64,000 bases of DNA, from assembly GCA_017524725.1 (NCBI GenBank), contig JAFXUZ010000023.1, positions 49,872 to 113,871 on the forward strand. Reading direction: 5' to 3'. The notes under the pieces were generated by a model. The model had not been told where the DNA came from and did not search any database. It saw nothing but the letters and a program-made list of their open reading frames with translations. Positions 1 to 8,241 of the stretch are shown in pieces; the stretch's first letter is position 1; every line of letters begins with the position of its first letter. Both the position numbers and the translations under genes were made by a program. This DNA comes from Clostridia bacterium. Its GTDB lineage: Bacteria > Bacillota > Clostridia > Christensenellales > Aristaeellaceae.

Positions 1-1
1 A

Positions 2-574
2 TGGCGGTTATTCTTCTACATGAGCATTTATACCGGGATGCGTCCCGGGGAACTGATTGGCCTCAACTGGCAGGATATTACCGGAAACGTGCTGACTGTC
101 CGCGCCGGGGCCGTTCATGTTCCCGGGAAAGGCACGATCCGCACTGACCGCCCGAAAACGCAAAAGTCCATCCGGATGATTGACCTCCCGCCCACCATCA
201 TGACAATCCTTCAACAGCATCACAGGGAACAAGCGGAATACAGACTCAGCTTTGGACCCGACTGGCCCGAACCTGACGCAGTATTTACCGGGGCTTTGGG
301 CTATCGGCTGAATATCAGCAGTCCAACGCAAAAGTTCCAGAAGATTGTCAAGGAATACGGATTGCGTCCCATCACCCTTTACGGATTAAGGCATACTGCC
401 GCCACCATTATGATTGCACAGGGATTAAACGCCCGGGACGTTGCCGCCCGCCTCGGTCACTCTCAGACCTCCACCACCTTGAATATTTACGCCCACGCTT
501 TTATGGATGCCAACACCCGGGCCACTGAAGCAATCGCAAACGCCCTTGAAAACACCCGTAAAGAGGCAAAATAA
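2..574 (+). CDS. Tyrosine recombinase (phage-type integrase), C-terminal part
   Basis: The frame is open at the left window edge, so only the catalytic half is visible and the N-terminal core-binding domain lies outside. TGMRPGE carries the first catalytic Arg, LYGLRHTAA the HxxR box, and LGHSQTSTTLNIYAH the later His and the Tyr nucleophile. These are the signature positions of the family that integrates and excises phages and conjugative elements. The gene ends 98 bases from the CCA end of a tRNA-Arg gene, the classic place for such an integrase. It is therefore probably the last gene of an integrative element extending to the left. No excisionase or other element gene is visible. Confidence 0.93.
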   Translation, partial: WRLFFYMSIYTGMRPGELIGLNWQDITGNVLTVRAGAVHVPGKGTIRTDRPKTQKSIRMIDLPPTIMTILQQHHREQAEYRLSFGPDWPEPDAVFTGALGYRLNISSPTQKFQKIVKEYGLRPITLYGLRHTAATIMIAQGLNARDVAARLGHSQTSTTLNIYAHAFMDANTRATEAIANALENTRKEAK

Positions 575-601
575 GAGCAGTAGTCCCCAAAATAGTCCCC
601 A

Positions 602-624
602 AACCGCCGAAATGGCGGTTTTTT
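602..624 (+). terminator. Intrinsic terminator after the integrase
   Basis: A 7-bp perfect stem (AACCGCC / GGCGGTT) with a 5-base loop is followed by a T-run, 28 bases after the integrase stop codon. Confidence 0.8.
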
Positions 625-632
625 CATGACAT

Positions 633-670
633 AAAAAAACCCGAAACCCTCGGTAAAATGGGGGTTTCGG
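633..670 (-). terminator. Terminator of tRNA-Arg
   Basis: The inverted repeat CCGAAACCC / GGGTTTCGG (641-649 and 662-670) is followed on the minus strand by a T-run (complement of the A-run at 633-639). It lies just beyond the 3' end of the leftward tRNA. Confidence 0.75.
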
Positions 671-672
671 AC

Positions 673-749
673 TGGCGCGCCCTGCGAGATTCGAACTCAC
701 GACCTTTTGATTCGTAGTCAAACACTCTATCCAGCTGAGCTAAGGGCGC
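673..749 (-). tRNA. tRNA-Arg (anticodon ACG)
   Basis: The minus strand folds as a full cloverleaf: acceptor GCGCCCT / AGGGCGC, anticodon loop CTACGAA with anticodon ACG, a T-loop TTCGAATC, and an encoded CCA at 673-675. The 3' half is the likely attachment site of the element whose integrase ends at 574. Confidence 0.95.
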
Positions 750-773
750 ATACTGTCTTGCGACAGCTTCTAT

Positions 774-801
774 AGTATAGCACAGTTTTTTAAAAAAGCA
801 A
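774..801 (-). promoter_or_regulatory. Candidate promoter of tRNA-Arg
   Basis: On the minus strand TTGCTT, 16 bases and TATACT stand 25 bases upstream of the tRNA 5' end. The -10 is near consensus and the -35 is moderate. Confidence 0.5.
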
Positions 802-876
802 CCCTTATTTTATATTTTTTCTACTCACGGTTTACGGCACCCGGCGGGACAAAGAAATCGGCGAGTACCTTTTTAC

Positions 877-905
877 TTGTCTTTCATCCTTTAATTTGGT
901 ATAAT
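877..905 (+). promoter_or_regulatory. Candidate promoter of the PQQ-propeller protein gene
   Basis: TTGTCT (877-882), a 17-base spacer and a perfect TATAAT (900-905) lie 39 bases before the TTG start at 945. Confidence 0.6.
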
Positions 906-944
906 TCCCCCGGGTATTTTTTTAGGTGTAAGGAGGCTCCAGCA

Positions 945-3503
945 TTGAGTGATTACCGCCCGAATAATCGCAGATATTCCGAAAGGACATCTGATCAATC
1001 CATTAAACCTAATATCCCCGAAGGCAGATATGAGGACGCATATCCGATAGAAGGTTCTTCCGGCGCATCTCCCCGCCATCGCCGCAGCGACCGTCACGGA
1101 ACCTCTGTCCGCGCCGACCAGCGCACTCCCGGCGAAACCGTCGGCCGTCATGCAAACAACGGTTATTATGAAGACGCGGACGATGAAGTACGTTCCGTTT
1201 CACGTGCACCCGGCGGAAAACTTATCCTCCCCCTGATCCTGATATTCCTGGCCGTCATTCTTCTCATCGGCGCCTTGTATGCCTTTAAGGTTAATCCCGT
1301 TTATTCCGGTCTGCGCCGGATTTTCGGCCGCGGGGATCCCGCTCCGGTTGAAACTTCGGTCGGGATATTCGATTTCAGCGCGGATTACGAAAACGGCATT
1401 ACAAACGAACCCTTCTCCTTCAGGATGGTCACGGATCTTTCCGCCGTCAGCGTCCGGATCGTTGACACAAGCAAAAATGTAATTTATTCAACGTCCCGGA
1501 TCGTTTCCAGCGATCAGACATCGATCGTCTGGAACATCAGCGCCGAATTTCCTTCACCCTTTATCGGAAACGTTTATGCTTCGGCAGGAACAGCCTCGGG
1601 AACCTGGACAGATTCGGACAAATTCGTTTCCCTTTGCGTGACCGAACCCACCGCTTCTCCCATCCCGACCTACACTCCCCTGCCCACCCAGGCCCCTGCC
1701 GTTACCGATAACGCCTATGCCGGAACGGCAAAAATCACCGAATCGCCTGCCCCCACCGAAAGCCCGACGGAAGCGCCGACTGTCGTTCCCGCAACCGACG
1801 CACCGACCGCAGAGGCAGTCATCGTCCTTTCCGATGCGCCTGCCACCAGCGTTCCCACTCCGGAGCCCACCCAAGTTCCCACCGCCGCTCCGACCGCTAC
1901 CCCCACGCCTGAGCCGACGCCAACCCCGTCCCCGACTCCGATGCCCGCCTCAGCAGCCGCAGGCCGTGCCGCCTCGGACCTGAAGCTGACGGAACGGGTC
2001 TATTCCGGAGCCAAAGTGCAGAACAACTACACCAGGAAAAACCCGATCATTGCCCAGGACGCCGATCAGTATTCTTATTTCGTCATGGGGACCGGAATCT
2101 ATACCTTCCGGGGGGATAATTTCCGCAGGAACGGCGCGTTTGGCTCTGCAGACGTGACCGAAGGGCGGCTTGAACCCATGTGGGAGTTTTCGCTGGGGTC
2201 TCTGCGCACTGAGGATTCAGGCACACTCTACGGCGTGGGCTGGAACAATCAGCCGGCCATCATCAAGTGGACCAAGCAGGTCCGAAATATGATGAACCTG
2301 ACACAAGCCAGCAAAGAAGAAACAGCGATGCGAGAGGTTATTTTCAGCGGCCAGGACGGCAAAGTATATTTCATTAATTTGAAGTCCGGCGAACCCTCAA
2401 GGGATCCGATCAACATCGGATTCCCGATGCGCGGCAGCGTTTCCGTCGACACCCTGGGCAGGCCGATGATCTCCTTCGGCCAGGCCATTTCCAGGCTTCC
2501 CTCCAAGACCGGTCCTATCGGTTATTATGTCTACAATCTTCTTGACAGCTCTCAATTGTTATTCATTAACGGCCGGTCGTCGGAAAACCAGAAACAGTAT
2601 TCTTCCAACGGCGCTTTCGATTCCTGCTCCCTGTTTATCTACAATCAGGGCAGGGACGCGATGATCGTAGCGGGTGAAAACGGTCTTCTGTATACGGTGG
2701 AGCTGAAGACCGACTTCAACTACCCGAAGGAAACTGATACGGACCCGGTGACCCCCTCTCTTTCTGTCAGCGCCGAGATCATATATCAGAGCAGCCTGGC
2801 AAAGAACGAAAAAGAAGCCCGCACCACTGTGGAGAGCGCTGTTGCCATGTACAACACCTATGTCTACGTAGCCGACGGTTACGGCATCATCCGCTGTGTG
2901 GATACGGATTCCATGCATACCGTTTGGGCGTTCGACGCCGGTGATAATACGGACGCCGCCATGGCGCTGGATCTCAACGGAAATGACCTTTCGCTTTATA
3001 CCGGCAACACAGCTTATCAGCGGATGGCCAAAGGCACCCCTGTTACCATCCGCAGGATCAACGCACTTACCGGCGAGCAGGTCTGGAAATATGATATTTC
3101 CTGCGTCAAGGACAACACCAGCGAGACCTCCGGCTGCAAGGCCAGCCCCGTCATCGGCCAGAATGACCTGAGCGGCCTGGTGTTCTTTACCGTCAATAAG
3201 GTCACCGAAGGCGGGTCCAGACTGGTAGCGCTCAACAAAGATAACGGCGAGATGGTCTGGGAGTTCCCCATGGGAGAATCGGTATCCTCGCCGGTTGCCG
3301 TCTACAACAAGGCCGGGAACGGCTGGATCGTTGCCTGCGACGGGGACGGAAATATATATATCCTGGACGGCCTTACCGGATACCTGAATTCCTCCACGCA
3401 GTTGGATGGAGCGATCGAAGCAAGCCCAGCGGTTTACAACGATATGCTTGTTATCGGAACATGCTCGAAGAACCCTAAGATGTACTGCTTTACGATCAAA
3501 TAA
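945..3503 (+). CDS. Membrane-anchored PQQ-like beta-propeller protein
   Basis: 852 residues. The start is TTG at 945, fixed by AAGGAGG at 930-936, 8 bases upstream. Order: a hydrophilic, probably disordered cytoplasmic part (1-90), one transmembrane helix (about 93-113), an Ig-like segment (about 138-230), a Pro/Thr-rich linker (about 232-335) with TPTPEPTPTPSPTP-type repeats, then a PQQ-like WD/YVTN propeller (about 360-852). Repeated blocks such as GKVYFINLKSGE, VWAFDAG, VWKYD and MVWEFPMG mark the blades. The orientation implies that the propeller is outside the cell. There is no sign of a bound-cofactor enzyme; a cell-surface binding or scaffolding role is inference. It is followed at 53 bases by glpK, with a hairpin between. 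Confidence 0.8.
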   Translation: MSDYRPNNRRYSERTSDQSIKPNIPEGRYEDAYPIEGSSGASPRHRRSDRHGTSVRADQRTPGETVGRHANNGYYEDADDEVRSVSRAPGGKLILPLILIFLAVILLIGALYAFKVNPVYSGLRRIFGRGDPAPVETSVGIFDFSADYENGITNEPFSFRMVTDLSAVSVRIVDTSKNVIYSTSRIVSSDQTSIVWNISAEFPSPFIGNVYASAGTASGTWTDSDKFVSLCVTEPTASPIPTYTPLPTQAPAVTDNAYAGTAKITESPAPTESPTEAPTVVPATDAPTAEAVIVLSDAPATSVPTPEPTQVPTAAPTATPTPEPTPTPSPTPMPASAAAGRAASDLKLTERVYSGAKVQNNYTRKNPIIAQDADQYSYFVMGTGIYTFRGDNFRRNGAFGSADVTEGRLEPMWEFSLGSLRTEDSGTLYGVGWNNQPAIIKWTKQVRNMMNLTQASKEETAMREVIFSGQDGKVYFINLKSGEPSRDPINIGFPMRGSVSVDTLGRPMISFGQAISRLPSKTGPIGYYVYNLLDSSQLLFINGRSSENQKQYSSNGAFDSCSLFIYNQGRDAMIVAGENGLLYTVELKTDFNYPKETDTDPVTPSLSVSAEIIYQSSLAKNEKEARTTVESAVAMYNTYVYVADGYGIIRCVDTDSMHTVWAFDAGDNTDAAMALDLNGNDLSLYTGNTAYQRMAKGTPVTIRRINALTGEQVWKYDISCVKDNTSETSGCKASPVIGQNDLSGLVFFTVNKVTEGGSRLVALNKDNGEMVWEFPMGESVSSPVAVYNKAGNGWIVACDGDGNIYILDGLTGYLNSSTQLDGAIEASPAVYNDMLVIGTCSKNPKMYCFTIK

Positions 3504-3510
3504 TCATCGT

Positions 3511-3538
3511 ATATACCGGTCCCCCGGGACCGGTATAT
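3511..3538 (+). terminator. Hairpin between the propeller gene and glpK
   Basis: A perfect 13-bp inverted repeat (ATATACCGGTCCC and its complement) with almost no loop, followed only by a weak TTTT. It may attenuate read-through into glpK rather than terminate fully. Confidence 0.5.
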
Positions 3539-3556
3539 GCATTTTGGAGGGCATCC

Positions 3557-5077
3557 ATGAACCAAAGGTATCTGATGGCGCTGGATCAGGGGACAACAAG
3601 CTCCAGAGCCATTCTCTTCACTTTTGAGGGATCCGTGATATCTTCCTGTGCTTTCGAATTCCCGCAGCATTATCCCCGTCCCGGTTGGGTGGAACATGAT
3701 CCCGCGGATATCCTCCACACGCAGATCGAGGCTATGCGCGCGTGCGTGCGGAAAGCGCAGATCGATCCGAAAGAGATCGCCGGCATAGGCATTACAAATC
3801 AGCGGGAAACTACCCTTATCTGGGACCGGAATACCGGCTTGCCCCTCCACCCTGCCATCGTCTGGCAATGCCGGCGAACTGCAGACAGGGTCGACCGCCT
3901 TGTTATGGAAGGATGCGGGGATATGATCCGGCGCAGGACCGGCCTGTTTCCCGATGCTTATTTCTCCGGGACCAAGCTTGCCTGGCTCCTTGACCATCTT
4001 TCCCTGCGCAGCAAAGCAAAAAACGGTGAAATATGCTTCGGCACGGTCGACAGCTTTCTGTGCTGGAACCTGGTCGAAGGTCATCCGCATGTTACGGACG
4101 CCACCAACGCATCCCGCACCATGCTGTATGATATCGAAAAGCAGGATTGGGACGATGATCTGCTCAAAATGCTCGATATCCCCAGGCAGATGCTTCCCCG
4201 GGTCGTCGACAGCGTTCATCGGGTAGGATATCTCCATCAGGATATTCTCGGTGAACGGATCCCCGTTTCCTCCATTGCCGGCGATCAGCATGCTGCCCTG
4301 TTCGGTCAGGCCTGTTTCGACGAGGGTATGGTCAAAAACACCTATGGCACCGGTTGTTTTATGCTGATGAACATCGGCAGCCGCTTCCGCCTGTCTTCCA
4401 CGAAAATGCTGACAACGACCGCCTGGCGTATCGATGGAAAAACCACCTACGCCTTTGAAGGAAGCGTTTTTATGGGCGGGGCCGCTGTCCAGTGGCTGCG
4501 GGACGAAATGAAAATGATCAGTCGGGCGGATGAGACAGAGAGCCTCGCATTTTCCGTCCACGATACCGGGGGCGTCTTCCTTGTGCCTGCTTTCGCAGGG
4601 CTCGGCGCGCCATACTGGGATATGTACGCCCGCGGGACTCTGGTCGGCGTAACGCGGGGCACCGGAAAGGCGCATATTGCCCGGGCAGTTCTGGAATCCA
4701 TTGCTTATCAGAGTGCAGACCTGTTCACCGTAATGAAAAACGACTGCAGCGCCATGACATCCATCCTGCGGGTCGACGGCGGAGCCAGCGCCAACCGCTT
4801 CCTGATGCAGTTCCAGGCGGATATACTGAACACCGTCGTTCAGCGGCCAGCCGTGGCGGAGACCACGGCACTGGGAGCCGCGCTGATGTGCGGCCTTGCT
4901 CTCGGGATCTACCCGTCAATCACGGCCACAGCCCGCGGTTGGCACAGCGCCGATACCTATGACCCGGGGATGACAGACAGGGAAAGAAATAAATGCCTGA
5001 AAGGCTGGAAAAGAGCTGTCGATACAGCCTTGTTCTGGTCTTCCCTGCAGGATAGATCGGAGGACAATGAAGAATGA
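3557..5077 (+). CDS. glpK: Glycerol kinase
   Basis: 506 residues, the normal size. It phosphorylates glycerol with ATP to sn-glycerol 3-phosphate in the cytoplasm. The FGGY-family marks are complete: LDQGTTSSRAI at the N-terminus, GITNQRET, the GDQHAALFGQ segment, the TYGTGCF segment, and the C-terminal DGGASANRFLMQF block. GGAGGG precedes the ATG. There is no glycerol facilitator or glycerol-3-phosphate dehydrogenase beside it. Its stop overlaps the next start by ATGA, so the two are translationally coupled. Confidence 0.97.
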   Translation: MNQRYLMALDQGTTSSRAILFTFEGSVISSCAFEFPQHYPRPGWVEHDPADILHTQIEAMRACVRKAQIDPKEIAGIGITNQRETTLIWDRNTGLPLHPAIVWQCRRTADRVDRLVMEGCGDMIRRRTGLFPDAYFSGTKLAWLLDHLSLRSKAKNGEICFGTVDSFLCWNLVEGHPHVTDATNASRTMLYDIEKQDWDDDLLKMLDIPRQMLPRVVDSVHRVGYLHQDILGERIPVSSIAGDQHAALFGQACFDEGMVKNTYGTGCFMLMNIGSRFRLSSTKMLTTTAWRIDGKTTYAFEGSVFMGGAAVQWLRDEMKMISRADETESLAFSVHDTGGVFLVPAFAGLGAPYWDMYARGTLVGVTRGTGKAHIARAVLESIAYQSADLFTVMKNDCSAMTSILRVDGGASANRFLMQFQADILNTVVQRPAVAETTALGAALMCGLALGIYPSITATARGWHSADTYDPGMTDRERNKCLKGWKRAVDTALFWSSLQDRSEDNEE

Positions 5078-5814
5078 AAAAAACAGTCGTTATGTTTCTC
5101 GCCATCTTGCTGCTGCTTTCTTATTCCATACCGATCAACGCGGAAAACGTGCCGGATGTATCAGAATCCGGAAAGGATATGTTTATTGACCGCATCATCA
5201 GCGAAGCTGAGAGCCTGTTTACCAAAGCAAACGGGCGCCGTCAGCGGGCACAGTACTCGGGAGATATCTATGTATGCAAAAACTTCACTACATATGTTTT
5301 TCGGGTCAACCGCGACGATTTTCGCATGGCGGAATTTCCGGATACGCAGCTTGTGATCCCGGATAACCAGACAAAAAACGACTGCAGGCCTTACGCCTAC
5401 GGCGTCGAGTGGAAGGACATCTCCGCCGCGGACGGCAACCCGTTTTACGCGGCCGCTTCCTTCAGATACGATTCCTCCCTGTCCAAGGAAGAAAACCGTC
5501 AGAAGGCCCGGGAATTCATGATGCAGGTCCGGCGCGGGGACTATTTTCAGATGAGTGCAAACTATTATTATGGGGTGGGTGCGCACAGCCTGATTTTTAT
5601 CGCGGATTACGATCCCGAAACCGATTCCGTTCATTGGACCGATTCCAATATGAAGGGTGACAAGGTCAACGGGATCCGTTACGGATATGTACAGTTTGAC
5701 GCTGAAAAGGATATCAGCTGGTTTGTGGACGCTTTCTGCCAGAAGACCCGCGGAGCCACACTGTACCGTTTAAGGGACGATATCATATATATCGGCACGG
5801 ATACAAAAAAATGA
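5074..5814 (+). CDS. Secreted protein with NlpC/CHAP-like features
   Basis: 246 residues, with a Sec signal peptide (1 to about 23, cleavage near INA-EN). I do not recognise a named family. The spacing of possible catalytic residues resembles NlpC/P60 or CHAP amidases: Cys68 in YVCKNFTTYVF, a later RRGDYF, His171 in GAHSLIFI, and an Asp190/Asn192 pair in WTDSN. This suggests a papain-fold exported hydrolase acting on peptidoglycan or a peptide, which is inference from motif order only. Translation is coupled to glpK by a 4-base overlap. A terminator follows. Confidence 0.6.
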   Translation: MKKTVVMFLAILLLLSYSIPINAENVPDVSESGKDMFIDRIISEAESLFTKANGRRQRAQYSGDIYVCKNFTTYVFRVNRDDFRMAEFPDTQLVIPDNQTKNDCRPYAYGVEWKDISAADGNPFYAAASFRYDSSLSKEENRQKAREFMMQVRRGDYFQMSANYYYGVGAHSLIFIADYDPETDSVHWTDSNMKGDKVNGIRYGYVQFDAEKDISWFVDAFCQKTRGATLYRLRDDIIYIGTDTKK

Positions 5815-5849
5815 ATCGAAGCTTCCCTCTTTCAGCATTCCCGAAAAAA

Positions 5850-5884
5850 ACCAGCGGAACGTGCACCGTTCCGCTGGTCGTTTC
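5850..5884. terminator. Bidirectional terminator
   Basis: A 12-bp stem (5850-5861 with 5867-5878) stands between convergent genes. An A-run on its left gives a strong T-run on the minus strand, and TTTCTTTT follows on the plus strand. Confidence 0.8.
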
Positions 5885-5916
5885 TTTTATGATTATTCAG
5901 AGCTGAATGAATCCGG

Positions 5917-7167
5917 TCATTCCCTGCCCGGAAGGGTAATGCCAAATTCTCTGGCCGTATCCACCAATAGGTCCAGAGCCCTGATGATCTCTTCTCTGTT
6001 GTGCTCGCTGGTAACGCAGTACCTGAGGCGCGCCTGACCCTGGGGCACCGCAGGGAATACCGCAGGAGGAACAAAGATCCCCCTGTGACGCATAGTGCTG
6101 CTGAGAAGATAGGCTGCGTCGTCATCCTTCACCAGAACCGGGAAAACTGCCGTCTCTCCCGCAAGGCAGATATTCAGGTTGCGTTTTTCCGCTTCCTCAC
6201 GGAATGCCCTGATATTGTCATGCAGCCTTTTCATAATGCCGGGGTCGGATCGAAGGGCTCTGATGGAAGCCATGGCAGCAGCAGCCAGCGCAGGAGATAT
6301 TCCTACAGAAAAAACAAATCCGGGAAGCATATAGCGCATGTACTCGATAATGGCCCTCTTTCCCGCAAGATAGCCACCGCAGGCCCCCAGGCCCTTGGAA
6401 AGGGTACCCATCTTGATATCGATATCATCCGGTGCGAGGCCGAAATACTCGTCGACCCCGCCGCCATGCTCGCCCAGGACGCAGGAGGAATGGGCTTCAT
6501 CCACCATCAGGAAACAGCCGTATTTCTTTTTGATCTCCACAAATTCCGGTACCCTGGCTATGTCGCCATCCATACTGTAAGCGCCTTCAATGACGATCAG
6601 GACTTTGGCAAACTTTTGGCGCCTTTTGCTCAGGATCTCGTCCAGCTTTTCAGGGTCGTTATGCGGAAAAGGACGGCAGACGGCAGGGGATATCCTGCAG
6701 CCCTCCCAGACGCTGTTATGAGCAAGGCTGTCATAAAGGATCAAATCCCCTTTACCGCAGAAATTGCCGACAAAAGTGACGTTTGTCGCATGCCCGCTGA
6801 CAAGGACCAGACAATCCTCGGCATGTTTCCATTGCGCTATTTCTTTTTCCAGCTCAAGATACAGGGTCTTCTCCCCTGCAATAAGCCGGCTTCCGCTGGC
6901 GCTGGTCCCGTACTGATCGATCGCTGCTTTAGCAGCCTCGGAAACTTCCTTCCGTCCGGACATTCCCACATAATTGTAGGAAGCAAAATTAAGGACCTTT
7001 TTACCTTCCATCAGGGAAACGTCGGTCAGTGTGGAGTCGTGACGTATAAAATATGGATTGTCCCCGTGGACAGTCTCCATCATTTCCTTCTGCCTGGCTT
7101 CAAAATGCTGATATTCGGGAGAATCTTCAAACCGTGTGATCATGGTGACCTGTTCATTTTCTTCCAA
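5917..7167 (-). CDS. PLP-dependent alpha-oxoamine synthase family enzyme
   Basis: 416 residues. I chose the TTG start at 7167 because AAGGAGG sits 8 bases upstream; a longer frame to 7209 has no such site. Fold type I features: GTSASGSR near 87-94, AHNSV at 149-153, DEAHSSCVLG with Asp223 and His226, and the Schiff-base Lys258 in GTLSKGLGACGG. This family condenses an amino acid with an acyl-CoA and loses CO2 (2-amino-3-ketobutyrate CoA ligase, 8-amino-7-oxononanoate synthase, serine palmitoyltransferase). No threonine dehydrogenase, biotin or lipid gene is adjacent, so the substrate is open. Confidence 0.85.
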   Translation of the reverse strand: MEENEQVTMITRFEDSPEYQHFEARQKEMMETVHGDNPYFIRHDSTLTDVSLMEGKKVLNFASYNYVGMSGRKEVSEAAKAAIDQYGTSASGSRLIAGEKTLYLELEKEIAQWKHAEDCLVLVSGHATNVTFVGNFCGKGDLILYDSLAHNSVWEGCRISPAVCRPFPHNDPEKLDEILSKRRQKFAKVLIVIEGAYSMDGDIARVPEFVEIKKKYGCFLMVDEAHSSCVLGEHGGGVDEYFGLAPDDIDIKMGTLSKGLGACGGYLAGKRAIIEYMRYMLPGFVFSVGISPALAAAAMASIRALRSDPGIMKRLHDNIRAFREEAEKRNLNICLAGETAVFPVLVKDDDAAYLLSSTMRHRGIFVPPAVFPAVPQGQARLRYCVTSEHNREEIIRALDLLVDTAREFGITLPGRE

Positions 7168-7270
7168 AGCCCACCCCTCCTTGCGATCAAATCTATAACA
7201 GAATAACACAGGTGTATAATTAACGCAACATATTATTTATTCAAAAAAGTAAAAAAGTGCGATGTCATCG

Positions 7271-7302
7271 CAAAAAAAATCCGAAACGATCAAACGTTTC
7301 GG
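7271..7302 (-). terminator. Terminator of tRNA-Pro
   Basis: The stem CCGAAACG / CGTTTCGG with a 6-base loop (7281-7302) is followed on the minus strand by an 8-base T-run. It lies just beyond the tRNA 3' end. Confidence 0.85.
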
Positions 7303-7314
7303 ACTTCTGCTAAG

Positions 7315-7388
7315 TCTGGGTGGAGAGATTTGAACTCTCGGCCTCTTGAACCCCATTCAAGCACGCTACCAAGCTGCGCTACACCCAG
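7315..7388 (-). tRNA. tRNA-Pro (anticodon GGG)
   Basis: Minus-strand cloverleaf with acceptor CTGGGTG / CACCCAG, anticodon stem CTTGA/TCAAG and loop ATGGGGT (anticodon GGG), discriminator A, and no encoded CCA. Confidence 0.95.
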
Positions 7389-7551
7389 ATCATCGACAGC
7401 AAGAAGATAATACATCAAACGAAATGAAATGTCAAGCAGAAAAACAGCGAATTCTATAATAAATTACACGTAAATAACAATATACCCTGTAATAACAAAT
7501 CAGCGGATTGAAAAGCATTGCAAATAAATCATCCGGCAGGTAAAAAAAAGC

Positions 7552-7583
7552 TTGACAATCCCCAGTTTCAATGATAATATAAT
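7552..7583 (+). promoter_or_regulatory. Promoter of the tRNA-fMet/tRNA-Met unit
   Basis: A perfect TTGACA at 7552-7557 is followed by an AT-rich -10 region with overlapping candidates (GATAAT 7573-7578, TATAAT 7578-7583). The tRNA begins at 7601. Confidence 0.65.
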
Positions 7584-7600
7584 TTCGTTGACCGATTCGT

Positions 7601-7677
<77 letters not shown>

Positions 7678-7680
7678 TTT

Positions 7681-7754
7681 GGCTCCGTAGCTCAGTTGGC
7701 TAGAGCATTCGGTTCATACCCGGAGTGTCAGTGGTTCGAATCCACTCGGAGCCA
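7681..7754 (+). tRNA. tRNA-Met, elongator (CAT)
   Basis: Acceptor GGCTCCG / CGGAGCC and anticodon loop TTCATAC, typical of elongator Met rather than the lysidine-modified Ile tRNA. No encoded CCA. It starts 3 bases after tRNA-fMet and shares its promoter. Confidence 0.88.
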
Positions 7755-7756
7755 TG

Positions 7757-7783
7757 AAAACCAAGCATTTGCTTGGTTTTTTT
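7757..7783 (+). terminator. Terminator of the tRNA-Met unit
   Basis: AAAACCAAGCA pairs with TGCTTGGTTTT and is followed by further T residues. The right arm and T-run recur at 16435-16464 without the left arm. Confidence 0.9.
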
Positions 7784-7795
7784 GTTTTTGGGGCT
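7765..7795 (+). repeat. Left direct repeat bounding the NRPS island
   Basis: The 31-base stretch begins GCATTTGCTTGG, continues as T7-G-T5, and ends GGGGCT. The copy at 16435-16464 has T6-G-T6-GGGCT and otherwise matches. The left copy lies inside the tRNA-Met terminator. Confidence 0.7.
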
Positions 7796-7830
7796 TTTTT
7801 TGTCAAGCGACGAATTTAATATTGTTCGAC

Positions 7831-8241
7831 TCATTTCAGTATTTTTATTATTTTCAAGACATTATGCCCTTCCCGGTATTCATACTGCATATCGTCCATG
7901 CTCTTTTTCACCATGAAGATACCCAGGCCGCCGATCTGTCGATCTTCCGCAGAAAGGGTCACGTCAGGGTCGGGCTTCGCCAGTGGATCATAGGGAATGC
8001 CGCTGTCGAAGAATGTGATCGCCACCGCGTGTGATTTTTCATCTGGCTGAACGCGGATCGTGGCGCTTCCCGAATTGGGTGCGTAGGCATAGCGGGCGAT
8101 ATTGACGAACAGCTCCTCCACCGCTACATCGACTTGCATTTGGGTTTTCATGGGGCAATTGAGCTTCTCCAACTCCGCGTCTACAAAGGCCTGCACCTGA
8201 TCCAGGTTTTCCACAACAGCCAGAAGGGTCAGTTCAGCCAT
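7831..8241 (-). CDS. RsbW/SpoIIAB-like anti-sigma serine kinase (HATPase_c)
   Basis: 136 residues, a GHKL ATPase fold. The N-box is VAVEELFVNIARYAY (Glu42/43, Asn47), the G1 box is FFDSGIPYDP (Asp79), and the G2 lid is GGLGIFMVKKSMD (104-115). Proteins of this kind bind and inhibit a partner and phosphorylate an RsbV-type STAS protein. The ATG at 8241 overlaps the end of the upstream phosphatase gene by 8 bases, so they are co-translated. No sigma factor is adjacent, so what this kinase sequesters is unknown; it could be a distant sigma factor or an operon protein. Confidence 0.9.
   Translation of the reverse strand: MAELTLLAVVENLDQVQAFVDAELEKLNCPMKTQMQVDVAVEELFVNIARYAYAPNSGSATIRVQPDEKSHAVAITFFDSGIPYDPLAKPDPDVTLSAEDRQIGGLGIFMVKKSMDDMQYEYREGHNVLKIIKILK

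Noticed and set aside
1640..1960. Repeat-rich DNA inside the propeller gene
   Set aside because: It simply encodes the Pro/Thr linker; it is not a mobile or tandem repeat element.
3434..4675. Long open frame on the minus strand opposite glpK
   Set aside because: It is the mirror of GC-rich third-position bias in glpK. Its translation has no family motifs and no ribosome binding site.
6001..7206. Long plus-strand frame opposite the oxoamine synthase
   Set aside because: Antisense shadow of a clear PLP enzyme; the translation has no recognisable domain.
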